Source of the DNA: Flavobacteriales bacterium UBA7325
Lineage (GTDB): Bacteria; Bacteroidota; Bacteroidia; Flavobacteriales_D; Crocinitomicaceae
Assembly (NCBI GenBank): GCA_002471375.1
Contig: DKPV01000025.1
Coordinates: forward strand, 122,899 to 186,898
Length of the DNA: 64,000 nucleotides
Reading direction: 5' to 3'
A program made the translations under genes and the position numbers. Positions 45,955 to 54,352 of this stretch are shown in pieces (position 1 is the stretch's first letter; each line of letters opens with the position of its first letter). Under the pieces are notes generated by a model. It was given only the letters and a program-made list of their open reading frames with translations. It had not been told where the DNA came from and ran no database searches.

Positions 45955-46947
45955 ATGAAAAAAAGAATCCTATACATCCTCTTTTTACTCATCATCACTC
46001 CTCTATGCTTTGAAGGAGCTCTACGTATAATGGGATATACAGGCTTCACGAATATCGATTATTCGTTAGTTAGCTCTCCGAAAAACTGTTTAGTCTCCTC
46101 GAACGATATGGGATTAGCGCTTGCAGATGGTAGCTTCAATGTTACTATAAATGAAGGGCACTCCTATAAAGTAACTCACAGGAATGGAGAACGAATAACA
46201 TCCGACACGGAGCTCCACGATTCATTATCTCAAGTCTTTATGATGGGGTGCTCTTATACCTATGGCATGGGGGTTGAGGATGATCAAAACTTTGTATATC
46301 TACTGCAGCAAGGCTTGCCTAACTATAACGTTCGAAATTTTGGAGTACCTGGCTTTGGTACAGTTCAATCTTACCTTCAAATAAAACGTGAAATCGAAAA
46401 CGGAACGATTCCCGAAATAGTCATCATTAATTACTGTGATTTTCACTCAGAGCGGAATTCATTACTTCCCTCCTATCGAAGAAATCTTGCGATTGGATTC
46501 AATAATTCGAACAATGAAGCTAAAAAAGAAATGAGTTCATCAAGAATCCCTTATATGAAGGATGGCTTAGTAGCATTTGAAAATTGGAATTCTCTATACA
46601 AGGATTGGAGTGGCAGAGAAACTTTCGCTATGATTAATTACCTCCAGAGTCGTGCAGATAGATCGGTTACAGGATCAATTGACTTCGATCAAAATAACCT
46701 GGATATATTCTTAAAAATCAAAGACATTTGTGCAAAGAATAATATCCGATTTGTTGTAAACGGCCTTCTCAAAAACCAGGAAACAAAAAAATTCCTGAAT
46801 CAATTAGAGAAGGAAAAAATTGAAACGCTTGAAGTTTCTCTCGATTTAACAAAGAGGGAGTATAACAACCTACCTTACGACTCGCACCCAAACAAAGAAG
46901 CTCACGCAAATTACGCGAAGACTTTCCTCTCTACCCTGTTTAAATAA
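45955..46947 (+). CDS. SGNH/GDSL-hydrolase-like exported protein
   Basis: The 330-residue protein has an N-terminal membrane anchor (about 3-20). Residues about 95-160 contain FMMGCSYTYGMGVEDDQNFVYLLQ (block I, GCS in place of GDS; the Ser stays), NFGVPGFGTVQSYLQIK and EIVIINYCDFHSERN (block III-like). The end has YDSHPNKEAHANYA, the DxxH-type block V. The family includes acyl-esterases and O-acyltransferase partners. It is the last gene of the carbamoyltransferase operon and may act on the same glycan or lipid. Confidence 0.82.
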   Translation: MKKRILYILFLLIITPLCFEGALRIMGYTGFTNIDYSLVSSPKNCLVSSNDMGLALADGSFNVTINEGHSYKVTHRNGERITSDTELHDSLSQVFMMGCSYTYGMGVEDDQNFVYLLQQGLPNYNVRNFGVPGFGTVQSYLQIKREIENGTIPEIVIINYCDFHSERNSLLPSYRRNLAIGFNNSNNEAKKEMSSSRIPYMKDGLVAFENWNSLYKDWSGRETFAMINYLQSRADRSVTGSIDFDQNNLDIFLKIKDICAKNNIRFVVNGLLKNQETKKFLNQLEKEKIETLEVSLDLTKREYNNLPYDSHPNKEAHANYAKTFLSTLFK

Positions 46948-46960
46948 AGTACAAGGAACT

Positions 46961-47236
46961 ATGAAAAAATTAAAGCTCGCACATTGGATTTTCACAGGAC
47001 TCGCATCAGCCATGCTTTTGATGGGCACAGGAATGTATATTTTGAATCAGGAAGAAGTAATCGGCATGTTCGGTTTGTTGGGATTCCCGAGCTGGCTAAT
47101 CTATCCTATGGCAATTGCAAAAATATCAGGAGTAATCGTTCTATTAGCTAAACCAAATACTTGGTTAACCAATTGGGCCTATGCGGGTTTTGCCTTCAAT
47201 TTCCTTAGGCACAGCAAGAGAAACTTTACATTTTGA
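46961..47236 (+). pseudogene. DoxX-like protein gene, 3' end lost at the junction
   Basis: Residues 1-81 match the DoxX-like family (three membrane segments, GFPSWLIYPMAIAKISGVIVLL, NWAYAGFAFNF). Family members continue through a fourth helix, but after F81 (codon 47201-47203) the chain becomes LRHSKRN and stops. The bases beyond 47203 code, on the other strand, for hisG. So the 3' end was replaced. A truncated product is unlikely to fold. Confidence 0.85.
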
Positions 47237-47503
47237 AAAACCTAATTTTTCAACAACCTCAATATCCGTCTGCTTTTCCACTAGAAGGTTTTCACCTATA
47301 ATAGCTATATCTAACACACCATCCTCCAAGTATTGAGGTATATCAGAACTTTTTAAGTAAAAGATTTCTATGGGAAAATTTGGTACTACTACTTTTAACT
47401 GGTCTTTACCATTGTCAATAGAAATACCACAACCTTTCAATAGCTTGAGAGATTCTTGATTTAATCGACCACTTTTTTGAATTGCATTTTTTAGTTTACT
47501 CAT
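47165..47503 (-). pseudogene. hisG: hisG 5' fragment (ATP phosphoribosyltransferase)
   Basis: From the ATG at 47503, residues 1-101 match the N-terminus of HisG: KNAIQKSGRLNQESLKLLKGCGISID, PIEIFYLKSSDIPQYLEDGVLDIAIIGENLLVE, VVEKLGFSKCKVSLAVPKE. The homology ends at E101 (47203-47201), where the doxX-like sequence starts on the other strand; the last 11 codons are antisense doxX. HisG catalyses the first step of histidine synthesis and needs about 280 residues, so this copy is dead. A leader peptide and an attenuator precede it, as in a true his operon. Confidence 0.87.
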
Positions 47504-47552
47504 TTTATTAATTATTGAGTCTGAGTACACTTTGGAGTTGATTATAAAAAAC

Positions 47553-47584
47553 AAAAAACCCGTTCGATTTACTCAGACGGGCTT
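47553..47584 (-). terminator. his attenuator hairpin
   Basis: On the minus strand CCCGT (47579-47575, after AAAG) pairs with ACGGG and is followed by six T. It lies between the His-rich leader frame and hisG, so it is the expected attenuator: stalling at His codons would open it. Its target gene is now a fragment. Confidence 0.65.
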
Positions 47585-47608
47585 TGAAATATTTTTAATT
47601 TACATATA

Positions 47609-47671
47609 TCATCTCCTTCTCGCCTGAGGGCCAGTATGAAAATGATTATGATGTAATTATGTAAAATTCAT
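47609..47671 (-). pseudogene. his leader peptide, broken by an in-frame TAA
   Basis: The frame from ATG at 47671 to TGA at 47609 would read MNFT-stop-LHHNHFHTGPQARRR. Four His codons in six and the GPQARRR end identify a his-operon leader; the TAA at codon 5 (47659-47657) prevents translation from the ATG. The frame sits directly before the attenuator and hisG. The stop may have arisen after the operon was cut. Confidence 0.65.
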
Positions 47672-47736
47672 TTTTGCTTTTTTAACTGAGTCAAAACTGC
47701 GGAAAATATTTGAATAAAAAATATCCACACTTTAAA

Positions 47737-47768
47737 AAACAAAAAAAGCGCTCCAGTTGGAGCGCTTT
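47737..47768 (-). terminator. Terminator of the T9SS protein gene
   Basis: AAAGCGCTCC (47745-47754) and GGAGCGCTTT (47759-47768) make a perfect 10-bp stem with a 4-base loop, followed on the minus strand by seven T. It closes the TonB receptor - T9SS protein run. Confidence 0.92.
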
Positions 47769-47788
47769 CAGTATTCTAAATAATTTAT

Positions 47789-49378
47789 TTATTTAATGAT
47801 TACTTTTTTGTTAATCATATGTCCATCAATTACAACAGAGCAGAAATAGATTCCTGCCTCTAAATTCAAATCAGAAAAAGAAATCATATTAGAAGAAACA
47901 TTCTTGTTTGAAATAACTTTATCTCCGAGAGTTGAATGAATTTCAATTGACTCTATCATACCTTCCTTAGCTTTAATAACAAGAACATCTGACGCTGGAA
48001 TTGGGTAAATCTCTAACGCATTTGAAGCGGCATATTCATCAAGGCTATTTAAACCATCAAGGTTAGTAGCTCTAACGATTCGTCTACAAAAATAACCTAG
48101 TGTAGAATCGATATAAGCATTAGATTTTGCAAGTCCCATATCTGGATTTGTAACTAATGCGTCATTTGATACTGAAGTTCCTGTTCCTGCTGGCAATCCT
48201 AAAACTGATGTTGCAATAAACTCAACAGTAGCAGGATCCCAAAAATCCCATGGAGATGCTTCACCTGGATTACCTGTTATATAAGGGAAAACATTATCAA
48301 CAGGAGCTCCTATTGGTGTACCTCCAAAATCACTCATACCATTTGCATTTACAGATGCTGCTTGTGCAGCTAAAGTATAAGGGTCAGTACCGGCGTTTAC
48401 TGGAGCCAATATATCATTGTTACCAAGTAAATTTGCTTTAGCCATTACATCATAAGAACCACTAATATCTGTTGTGATTAGACCAGCACTAGGAACTGAT
48501 ACATTACCTGTTGTATATATAGCAACAGGATCAGTTGGACAGTGAACAGCACACATTGGAATTTCACCAGCTTCTAACCAGCTCAAATCTCCAATTCCGC
48601 CTCCCATACTGCAAACCATATGGACATCATTAGAATAACCAGGAGTATTAACGGTATTCATTGATCCACCGTATCCATCCCAATCACCAATCTCAGTGGT
48701 ATCAATTAGAGCAGTTACAGCCCCTGTCGTAGGGTCAACATCTAAGAATTTCGGAAGAGTTATCTCTGCATATTTATCAACTGTTGCATAACCTAATGCT
48801 ACCCAACCTCCTGAACCTTGTCCAGAAAGTATGATTTTTGAAGTATCAATTCCATACGTATTTCCGTTTTCATAATCTTCTCTGAAAAAACGAACGGCAC
48901 TTTTTGTATCCTGAATAGCACGATAAACTGCCTTCATTAAACTAGCTCCTTTAAGGGCTTGAGTAGCAGCCGTAGGATTCCATCCTAATCTGTATTCAAG
49001 ATTTGCCACTACGTATCCACGTTTAACGTAACTTTCACAAATTGCTACAGTAGCCGCATCTCCGCGCATACCTGTAGGGTTTCCATTGTAAATTATAGGT
49101 AAAAAAGTCCCCGTATGTAGCACGATCACTAACGGTCTTTCTGTTTCAGTATCTCCAGTTGGTTGATATAAATCAAATTCTAAAGCCGGAACACCATTTG
49201 TACCCGTTGGAACAAAGGGGAAACCCTGAGGTGCTGCTATTACTGAGAAGTTTGTGCCGTAAACGATATTACTATCGACAGTGAAGCCCGTAAAGATTTC
49301 ATCAATGTATCTATCTTGCGCATAAGAGCTACCAAGTATAGCTAGACAGCTTAGAAAAGGTAAAATTATTTTTTTCAT
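47789..49378 (-). CDS. T9SS-exported alpha/beta-hydrolase-like protein
   Basis: The 529-residue protein has a signal peptide (MKKIILPFLSCLAILGSSYAQ), an alpha/beta-hydrolase-like domain (about 25-400) and a C-terminal type-A T9SS sorting domain (about 445-529: LEIYPIPASDVLVIKAKEGMIESIEIHSTLGDK, ending MINKKVIIK). At the nucleophile elbow the chain reads ILSGQGSGGWVAL, which puts Gly where G-x-S-x-G has Ser, so catalysis is doubtful. It should be secreted through the outer membrane by T9SS and held on the surface. The TonB receptor gene lies upstream on the same strand. Confidence 0.85.
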   Translation of the reverse strand: MKKIILPFLSCLAILGSSYAQDRYIDEIFTGFTVDSNIVYGTNFSVIAAPQGFPFVPTGTNGVPALEFDLYQPTGDTETERPLVIVLHTGTFLPIIYNGNPTGMRGDAATVAICESYVKRGYVVANLEYRLGWNPTAATQALKGASLMKAVYRAIQDTKSAVRFFREDYENGNTYGIDTSKIILSGQGSGGWVALGYATVDKYAEITLPKFLDVDPTTGAVTALIDTTEIGDWDGYGGSMNTVNTPGYSNDVHMVCSMGGGIGDLSWLEAGEIPMCAVHCPTDPVAIYTTGNVSVPSAGLITTDISGSYDVMAKANLLGNNDILAPVNAGTDPYTLAAQAASVNANGMSDFGGTPIGAPVDNVFPYITGNPGEASPWDFWDPATVEFIATSVLGLPAGTGTSVSNDALVTNPDMGLAKSNAYIDSTLGYFCRRIVRATNLDGLNSLDEYAASNALEIYPIPASDVLVIKAKEGMIESIEIHSTLGDKVISNKNVSSNMISFSDLNLEAGIYFCSVVIDGHMINKKVIIK

Positions 49379-49429
49379 AATTCTTGTTTTTGGTTAATGC
49401 AAGTTAGTTAATTATAACTTACATCTAAC

Positions 49430-52222
49430 TTATTTCGTTCTTTTATCTTCCCAATTGAATGTCAAAGCAGTATAAATCATTCTTCCGACGTATGGTCCAC
49501 CATAAACTTGCAGCACTTCATTGTTCAACAAATTAGAGGCCCCTATTTTGACTGTTAAGTTTGCTTTTTCAAACTTCTTGTTTATCTGGGCATCAAGTAA
49601 TCCATAAGAAGGAACACTTCCCGTAAATTGTGGGGAACCTTCATAAATAAACCCTTCTATCCATTTATAGTTGACATTAAAGCCAAAACCTTTCATTCGC
49701 TTGATACTAAAATCTCTTCCTCTAAATCCTATATTAAACTTATGCCTTGGAGTATTATAAGAAGGAATAATAGGATCCGTAGACTCCTTATTAAGGACGT
49801 TCCATGAATAATTTCCATTAACCGCATAATGATCTCCTAAGTAATAGTTTAATCCAATTGTTGCTCCTTGCGTAGTGATTGTTTCTTTTGAATTTGTTGC
49901 AACACGATATACATCATTGATAGTTGGCGGACCAAGGCTATTTTCTGTAATGTCTGCACCAGTTGTATAACCTATAAAATTGGTGTAAAAATTAAAGTAG
50001 TAATTCATATCCAAATAAAGATTATTAAAAAATACACCTTTGTACCCAAATTCAAAAGACTTTACCTCTTCCGGTGCAATTGGATCTAGACTAAAATAAG
50101 AAAGTGCATCTGGATCTTGTGTATTGAAGTTTTCAATTAAAGATTCGATAGTAACCAATGAATCATAGCCGTTAATGTTTCCTACAAGTTTTGCACGTCC
50201 CACATTGTAATACATATATTGATTTAGAAGAGTTGGATTTCTAATAGCTGAAGTCGCCGTTCCTCGAAGTGTATGTTTTTTATTAGGTTGCCAGATAACT
50301 GAAGCTGCAGGAGAAGGTAAAAAATCAAAATTTTCATTCTTATCAAGTCGCATAGTCGCCTTAACTATGAGTTTTTCCTTAAAAAATCGTTTTTCAATAC
50401 CTGTGTAGACTCCATACTCACGATTAATAATTCGAACTCCACCTGTATCACTAAACAAAGCTCCTTCTGATCGTGGAGTGTATATTCGTCCGTTTGCACC
50501 TAAGGTAAACTTGGCAAATTTTGTATCAAAAATCTTCTCTCCATGAACATGATAAAGCCCAGATTTGTCTTGAATTCTAGAACCTCCTTCTAAAAAAGAA
50601 GTTTTCCTAGTTATCTCAGTCAGTAAAGAGTCAAAACGAGCAGTTCCTGGTTCAAAATAAGCTTCCCCGCCATCGTAATTTTCAAACCCTTCGTTTGCAA
50701 ATGCTTCTGCTTCATCATGCCAAATTGCCAATAAATCAGGATTTGCAGCAACAACAGAATCAACTGCTCCAATATCGAAGGTAGTTCCAAGTTGCGGTAC
50801 CCAATCTATATTATTATCCAGAGCACGCACTTTATCAACCACATCACTCGTCCAATAATCTCTGTAACGTTTGTCCCAATCAGAATCTATACTAGCCGCA
50901 TCTTGCAATAAAAAAGCAGTCAGGACAGCATCGTAAGAATCACCTGCATCTTCATTTGTTGCGTAAGCACGAATAAAAAAGTCATCTTTTTTCCTAAGTT
51001 CTAATCGATTTTGAATAAATAAAATATTCTTTAAACTAAACCTATTATCTCCTTGGTATACAGTAGTCCCAGTACCGAAATTAGCAGAATAAATAAGTTC
51101 AATATCTTCAGTAAACAAATAATGAAGCGCCGCTGATGCTTTTAAATTTTTTGTATCATAATCTACAATATCTTTTTCCCAATAACCTGTTCTATGCCAT
51201 CGCCCTAATCCAGGAGATTGAATTCTAGAGTTTATATCCAATGCATTATTAATAGTTGGAGATAAGTTTTCATCTCCATATCTATTAACGGCATCATATC
51301 CACCAACGTTTGTCTCATCGGTGTCAAGTCCTTCAACAGAATTTGTATTATTGGCAATCCAATCATCAGCAGATAAATAGGAAAAATTCAGTTTGAAAGC
51401 GAACTTATCCTTCCCTTCTTTATTTTGAAAAGCCTTAGCATAACGCACTGCGTATTCATTTAAGAATCTTTCGCCTCCTTTTACAGAAGCGCTAAATCCC
51501 TGAAATTTAAAAGGGCTTTTGGTATACATAGAAATAACTCCATTAAATGCATTTGGACCATAAAAAGCCGAGCTTGCCCCTGAAACAACTTCAACCTTCA
51601 TTAAATCAAGTTCTGATGCTCCCAAGAAATTTCCTAGTGCAAAATTTAACCCGGGTGATGCATTATCAACTCCATCTATAATCTGCAATGTTCGTACAGG
51701 AGAAGTACTATTGAAACCTCTTGTATTTACAACTTTAAACCCAAGACTTGCTGATGTTAAATCAACTCCTTTCATATGACTTAGTCCTTCATAGAAATCA
51801 GTTGAAGGCGTTTCTTGAATTTCTGAAAGTGACATTGTTTCTAACGAAAGTGCAGATTCTTTTTCTTTATCACTTGCAAAAACTCTAACTCTAACTTCTT
51901 TAAAATCTAATGCTTTATTGGTCTTCATTCGAAGCTCAAGTGTTTCAGTAGGAGCTTCTAAAACTTCCGTTTCTAAATCTAAATATCCAAAAGATGAACT
52001 TAAAATTACTATTGGGAATTCTGAATTCAATAAAAATGTAAAGGCACCGCTCTGATCTGAAAACGCACCAGTATTAATTCCTTTTACTTTTATTTTAGCC
52101 CCCTCGATTGGAGTATTGGTGTAATCGTCTATTAATATTCCTGAAATTTGTACCTGAGCGTTTGTAGTGAAATTTATACAAATGACAAATAAACAGATCA
52201 GCTTTAAAGTAATAATTTTCAT
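49430..52222 (-). CDS. TonB-dependent receptor
   Basis: The 930-residue protein has a signal peptide (about 1-22), a carboxypeptidase-regulatory-like domain (about 25-105: VQISGILIDDYTNTPIEGAKI), a plug with DFYEGLSHMKGVDL and GFNSTSPVRTLQIIDGVDNA (about 140-245) and a long barrel ending in RMIYTALTFNWEDKR. It would import an unknown compound with TonB energy. The following gene codes a surface T9SS protein, so the two may handle one substrate. No SusD homologue is present. Confidence 0.92.
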   Translation of the reverse strand: MKIITLKLICLFVICINFTTNAQVQISGILIDDYTNTPIEGAKIKVKGINTGAFSDQSGAFTFLLNSEFPIVILSSSFGYLDLETEVLEAPTETLELRMKTNKALDFKEVRVRVFASDKEKESALSLETMSLSEIQETPSTDFYEGLSHMKGVDLTSASLGFKVVNTRGFNSTSPVRTLQIIDGVDNASPGLNFALGNFLGASELDLMKVEVVSGASSAFYGPNAFNGVISMYTKSPFKFQGFSASVKGGERFLNEYAVRYAKAFQNKEGKDKFAFKLNFSYLSADDWIANNTNSVEGLDTDETNVGGYDAVNRYGDENLSPTINNALDINSRIQSPGLGRWHRTGYWEKDIVDYDTKNLKASAALHYLFTEDIELIYSANFGTGTTVYQGDNRFSLKNILFIQNRLELRKKDDFFIRAYATNEDAGDSYDAVLTAFLLQDAASIDSDWDKRYRDYWTSDVVDKVRALDNNIDWVPQLGTTFDIGAVDSVVAANPDLLAIWHDEAEAFANEGFENYDGGEAYFEPGTARFDSLLTEITRKTSFLEGGSRIQDKSGLYHVHGEKIFDTKFAKFTLGANGRIYTPRSEGALFSDTGGVRIINREYGVYTGIEKRFFKEKLIVKATMRLDKNENFDFLPSPAASVIWQPNKKHTLRGTATSAIRNPTLLNQYMYYNVGRAKLVGNINGYDSLVTIESLIENFNTQDPDALSYFSLDPIAPEEVKSFEFGYKGVFFNNLYLDMNYYFNFYTNFIGYTTGADITENSLGPPTINDVYRVATNSKETITTQGATIGLNYYLGDHYAVNGNYSWNVLNKESTDPIIPSYNTPRHKFNIGFRGRDFSIKRMKGFGFNVNYKWIEGFIYEGSPQFTGSVPSYGLLDAQINKKFEKANLTVKIGASNLLNNEVLQVYGGPYVGRMIYTALTFNWEDKRTK

Positions 52223-52322
52223 GTAAAAAAATAATACGTTAGGATTTTTTAAATATACAAAATAATGAAATAGCTATCCTCTATAATGATATATCTCATC
52301 TTCTTTTCACAATTCATCAACT

Positions 52323-52535
52323 TTGAATGTAGAGAGAGCGATGAAGCGAGCGAACTATAACGAGCTAATGCTCTTACATGACAGGTCAGACAAGATATTG
52401 CCTTATGTGAATTCTGAGCAAGTACGGCAATCTGTTAATCGAGCGAGACTAGAGCCAATAGATAATGTTGGTCATTATAGAATGTTATGGTCTGATGAGG
52501 TTATTGCAAATGTCTATTCCTTCATCGCAGATTGA
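52323..52535 (+). pseudogene. Alpha/beta hydrolase, C-terminal remnant
   Basis: Only about 60 codons are left: ELMLLHDRSDKILPYVNSEQ, then ARLEPIDNVGHYRMLWSDEVIANVYSFI, which match the last catalytic Asp region (HDRSDK) and the catalytic His region (VGHYRML) of alpha/beta hydrolases. There is no ATG at the start of the match, and no N-terminal half upstream; bases 52223-52322 are the receptor's promoter region. This marks the right border of the disturbed segment. Confidence 0.75.
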
Positions 52536-52547
52536 GGTTAATTCACA

Positions 52548-53303
52548 TCACCACAACCACGGGATAATTGCCTTTCTTTGGCTAGGGTACTCTTCGAAAT
52601 TTTCATGATACCACGCATGGTGATTTAAAGCTCGTGGGACTAAATTACAAAACGTCCATACCGCAAAAGTGATCGCAGGCAAGCTCCAAGCTACAACAGC
52701 AAAGCCAATCCATTCAACCAATTCACCAAAATGATTTGGACATGAAACCCACCTAAAAAACCAACCTCTGGGGATTGAGTACCCAGCCTTCTTCTTTCTT
52801 AATGCAATCAAGCGTGAATCAGTTCCATAGTTAATATACATCCCCCCAAAAAAGAGCGCAAGTCCAATAATCACATTTATCGTAATTCCAGACTGGTCTT
52901 CAGGAGCCAAGTGCCCTAGGTAGTACCCATTTAAAAAACCATTCATTCCATTGAAGAAGATGGCACTGAAAACAATTGTCAATGGCATTTTTTTACCCCT
53001 TGTTCTTAATCTAAATGGAAAGATCACTGTGCGGTTTAGGTAATGCAACGTCCATAGACCAAAAAGTAAATAAGTTAACCAGTCCTTCTCCCGAGGCCCA
53101 ACCAATACAAGAATAGGGAATATTAGAAAGGCTGGCAGTTCCATCCAAAACCATCCCCAATGATTAGGAATCATCTTCCCCCATTTGTCAGTAGAATGCC
53201 GCCCATATGGAGCTCGTATATTGAATATCACCAGGGAAAAGAAGATAATTAAGGCAATACCAATCCAGATTAAATTAAGAAGGATGAAATTATATAAACT
53301 CAT
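52548..53303 (-). CDS. Steroid 5-alpha-reductase-family membrane protein
   Basis: The 251-residue protein has about six membrane segments and the C-terminal family block YSIPRGWFFRWVSCPNHFGELVEWIGFAVVAWSLPAITFAVWTFCNLVPRALNHHAWYHENF, which in eukaryotic SRD5A enzymes binds NADPH and the enone substrate. Full length for the family. It reduces C=C bonds of 3-oxo-4-ene steroids in known members; the bacterial substrate could be another isoprenoid or fatty enone. It overlaps the SDR gene by 4 bases (ATGA). Confidence 0.85.
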   Translation of the reverse strand: MSLYNFILLNLIWIGIALIIFFSLVIFNIRAPYGRHSTDKWGKMIPNHWGWFWMELPAFLIFPILVLVGPREKDWLTYLLFGLWTLHYLNRTVIFPFRLRTRGKKMPLTIVFSAIFFNGMNGFLNGYYLGHLAPEDQSGITINVIIGLALFFGGMYINYGTDSRLIALRKKKAGYSIPRGWFFRWVSCPNHFGELVEWIGFAVVAWSLPAITFAVWTFCNLVPRALNHHAWYHENFEEYPSQRKAIIPWLW

Positions 53304-54325
53304 TTTTCAATATTACCAAAAAAGAACTTTATTTGCTCAGTGTCACCTTTTTTATAGGCCTTATAAGGAGCTGAGAGCTTTAATAAAAACCACTTTATTA
53401 TTCCCTTAAAGGGAAGTGTAAAAAATCTTTGAATCCCAGGAACGGAACTACGAAATCTTTTAAAGTATGATTCTATATTATCAGATCTAAAGTGAATAAT
53501 TTTTTCTAATTCATCTCCATCAACGTAATGTCCACAATGAAAGTTCTTCTTTGCAAAGGCAAAGTTGGGAAAGTCGACGTTCCCTAGCCCAAAAGCATTA
53601 AAAGCCTTTGACATAAAATCGAAATAGGTAATCCGGCACTCCTTCCCTCCTCCAAGATTAAAAAGCTTACCCATCAACTCCTTCTGATGATCGAGTGCAT
53701 TTACGAAAGCTCTTGCCGTATCACGGACTGTTGCAATTTCAAAAGGAGTTTCGAGCGGAACGAGAAACATGATCCCGGAAATCTTATGGTTTCCAATTCC
53801 CATTATGGCTGTTAATCGAAAAATACTCCACTTTAATTTACTTGACGTAATAATTGCCTCGGCCTCTACTTTTGTCCGAGAGTAATTGTCGTGATCAAGC
53901 CCTTTTGGAGGGTCAGTGATATAAATTTCCGGATCCAGAATACGATCTCCATAGATGGCAATTGATGAGCTAAAAAGCAGCATTGCGTCCGGGCACTCAG
54001 CTTCCATACATCTGACTATATTCTCAGTGCCTCCCACATTAACACGATGTACTAATGCATCGTTATTGTCTTCGACTGTTGGAATAACTGCTGCAAGGTG
54101 GATTACAATATTTTGTCCTTTCACAGCACTTCGTACGACATCAATATCAGTTATATCACCGCTGATAATTTTTATAGAATCTGCGAAGGGCTTTAAGCAC
54201 TTAGTAGTACTCTTAGAACTTCGGGCCAACACTGTAACGTTATCTAATTTACCAGCTGCTTTCAATTGATATAGGATTTCTGAACCTATCGCACCCGTTG
54301 CACCTGTAATTAAAATCTTAGTCAT
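53300..54325 (-). CDS. NAD(P)-dependent epimerase/dehydratase-like SDR
   Basis: The 341-residue extended SDR has the nucleotide motif ITGATGAIGSE (6-16), the catalytic Ser region LLFSSSIAIYGD (about 116-127) and YSRTK (about 148-152). The C-terminus has a membrane-associated region near 295-320. 3-beta-hydroxysteroid-dehydrogenase-like proteins share this pattern. Together with the following reductase it could oxidise and then reduce a ring or chain ketone, but this is an inference from neighbourhood only. Confidence 0.85.
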   Translation of the reverse strand: MTKILITGATGAIGSEILYQLKAAGKLDNVTVLARSSKSTTKCLKPFADSIKIISGDITDIDVVRSAVKGQNIVIHLAAVIPTVEDNNDALVHRVNVGGTENIVRCMEAECPDAMLLFSSSIAIYGDRILDPEIYITDPPKGLDHDNYSRTKVEAEAIITSSKLKWSIFRLTAIMGIGNHKISGIMFLVPLETPFEIATVRDTARAFVNALDHQKELMGKLFNLGGGKECRITYFDFMSKAFNAFGLGNVDFPNFAFAKKNFHCGHYVDGDELEKIIHFRSDNIESYFKRFRSSVPGIQRFFTLPFKGIIKWFLLKLSAPYKAYKKGDTEQIKFFFGNIEK

Positions 54326-54352
54326 GAATAATTGGGGTTTAACACAGTATAA

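Larger units (their letters stand above)
47204..52322. other. Inserted or transplanted block between truncated doxX and a hydrolase remnant
   Basis: All genes in this stretch face left (TonB receptor, T9SS protein, his leader, hisG'). Its left end cuts doxX and hisG at the same base, and just beyond its right end only the C-terminus of an alpha/beta hydrolase remains, in the same orientation as doxX. A simple reading is that doxX and the hydrolase were neighbours and a foreign 5.1-kb segment replaced their junction. No transposase, direct repeat or tRNA was seen at either end. A chimeric assembly could look the same. The right limit is approximate. Confidence 0.55.

Noticed and set aside
47204..52322. 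Transposon or prophage at the inserted block
   Set aside because: No transposase, integrase, terminal repeats or tRNA at either border.
52323..52535. Complete small protein
   Set aside because: The sequence matches only the Asp- and His-containing C-terminus of alpha/beta hydrolases, so it is a fragment.
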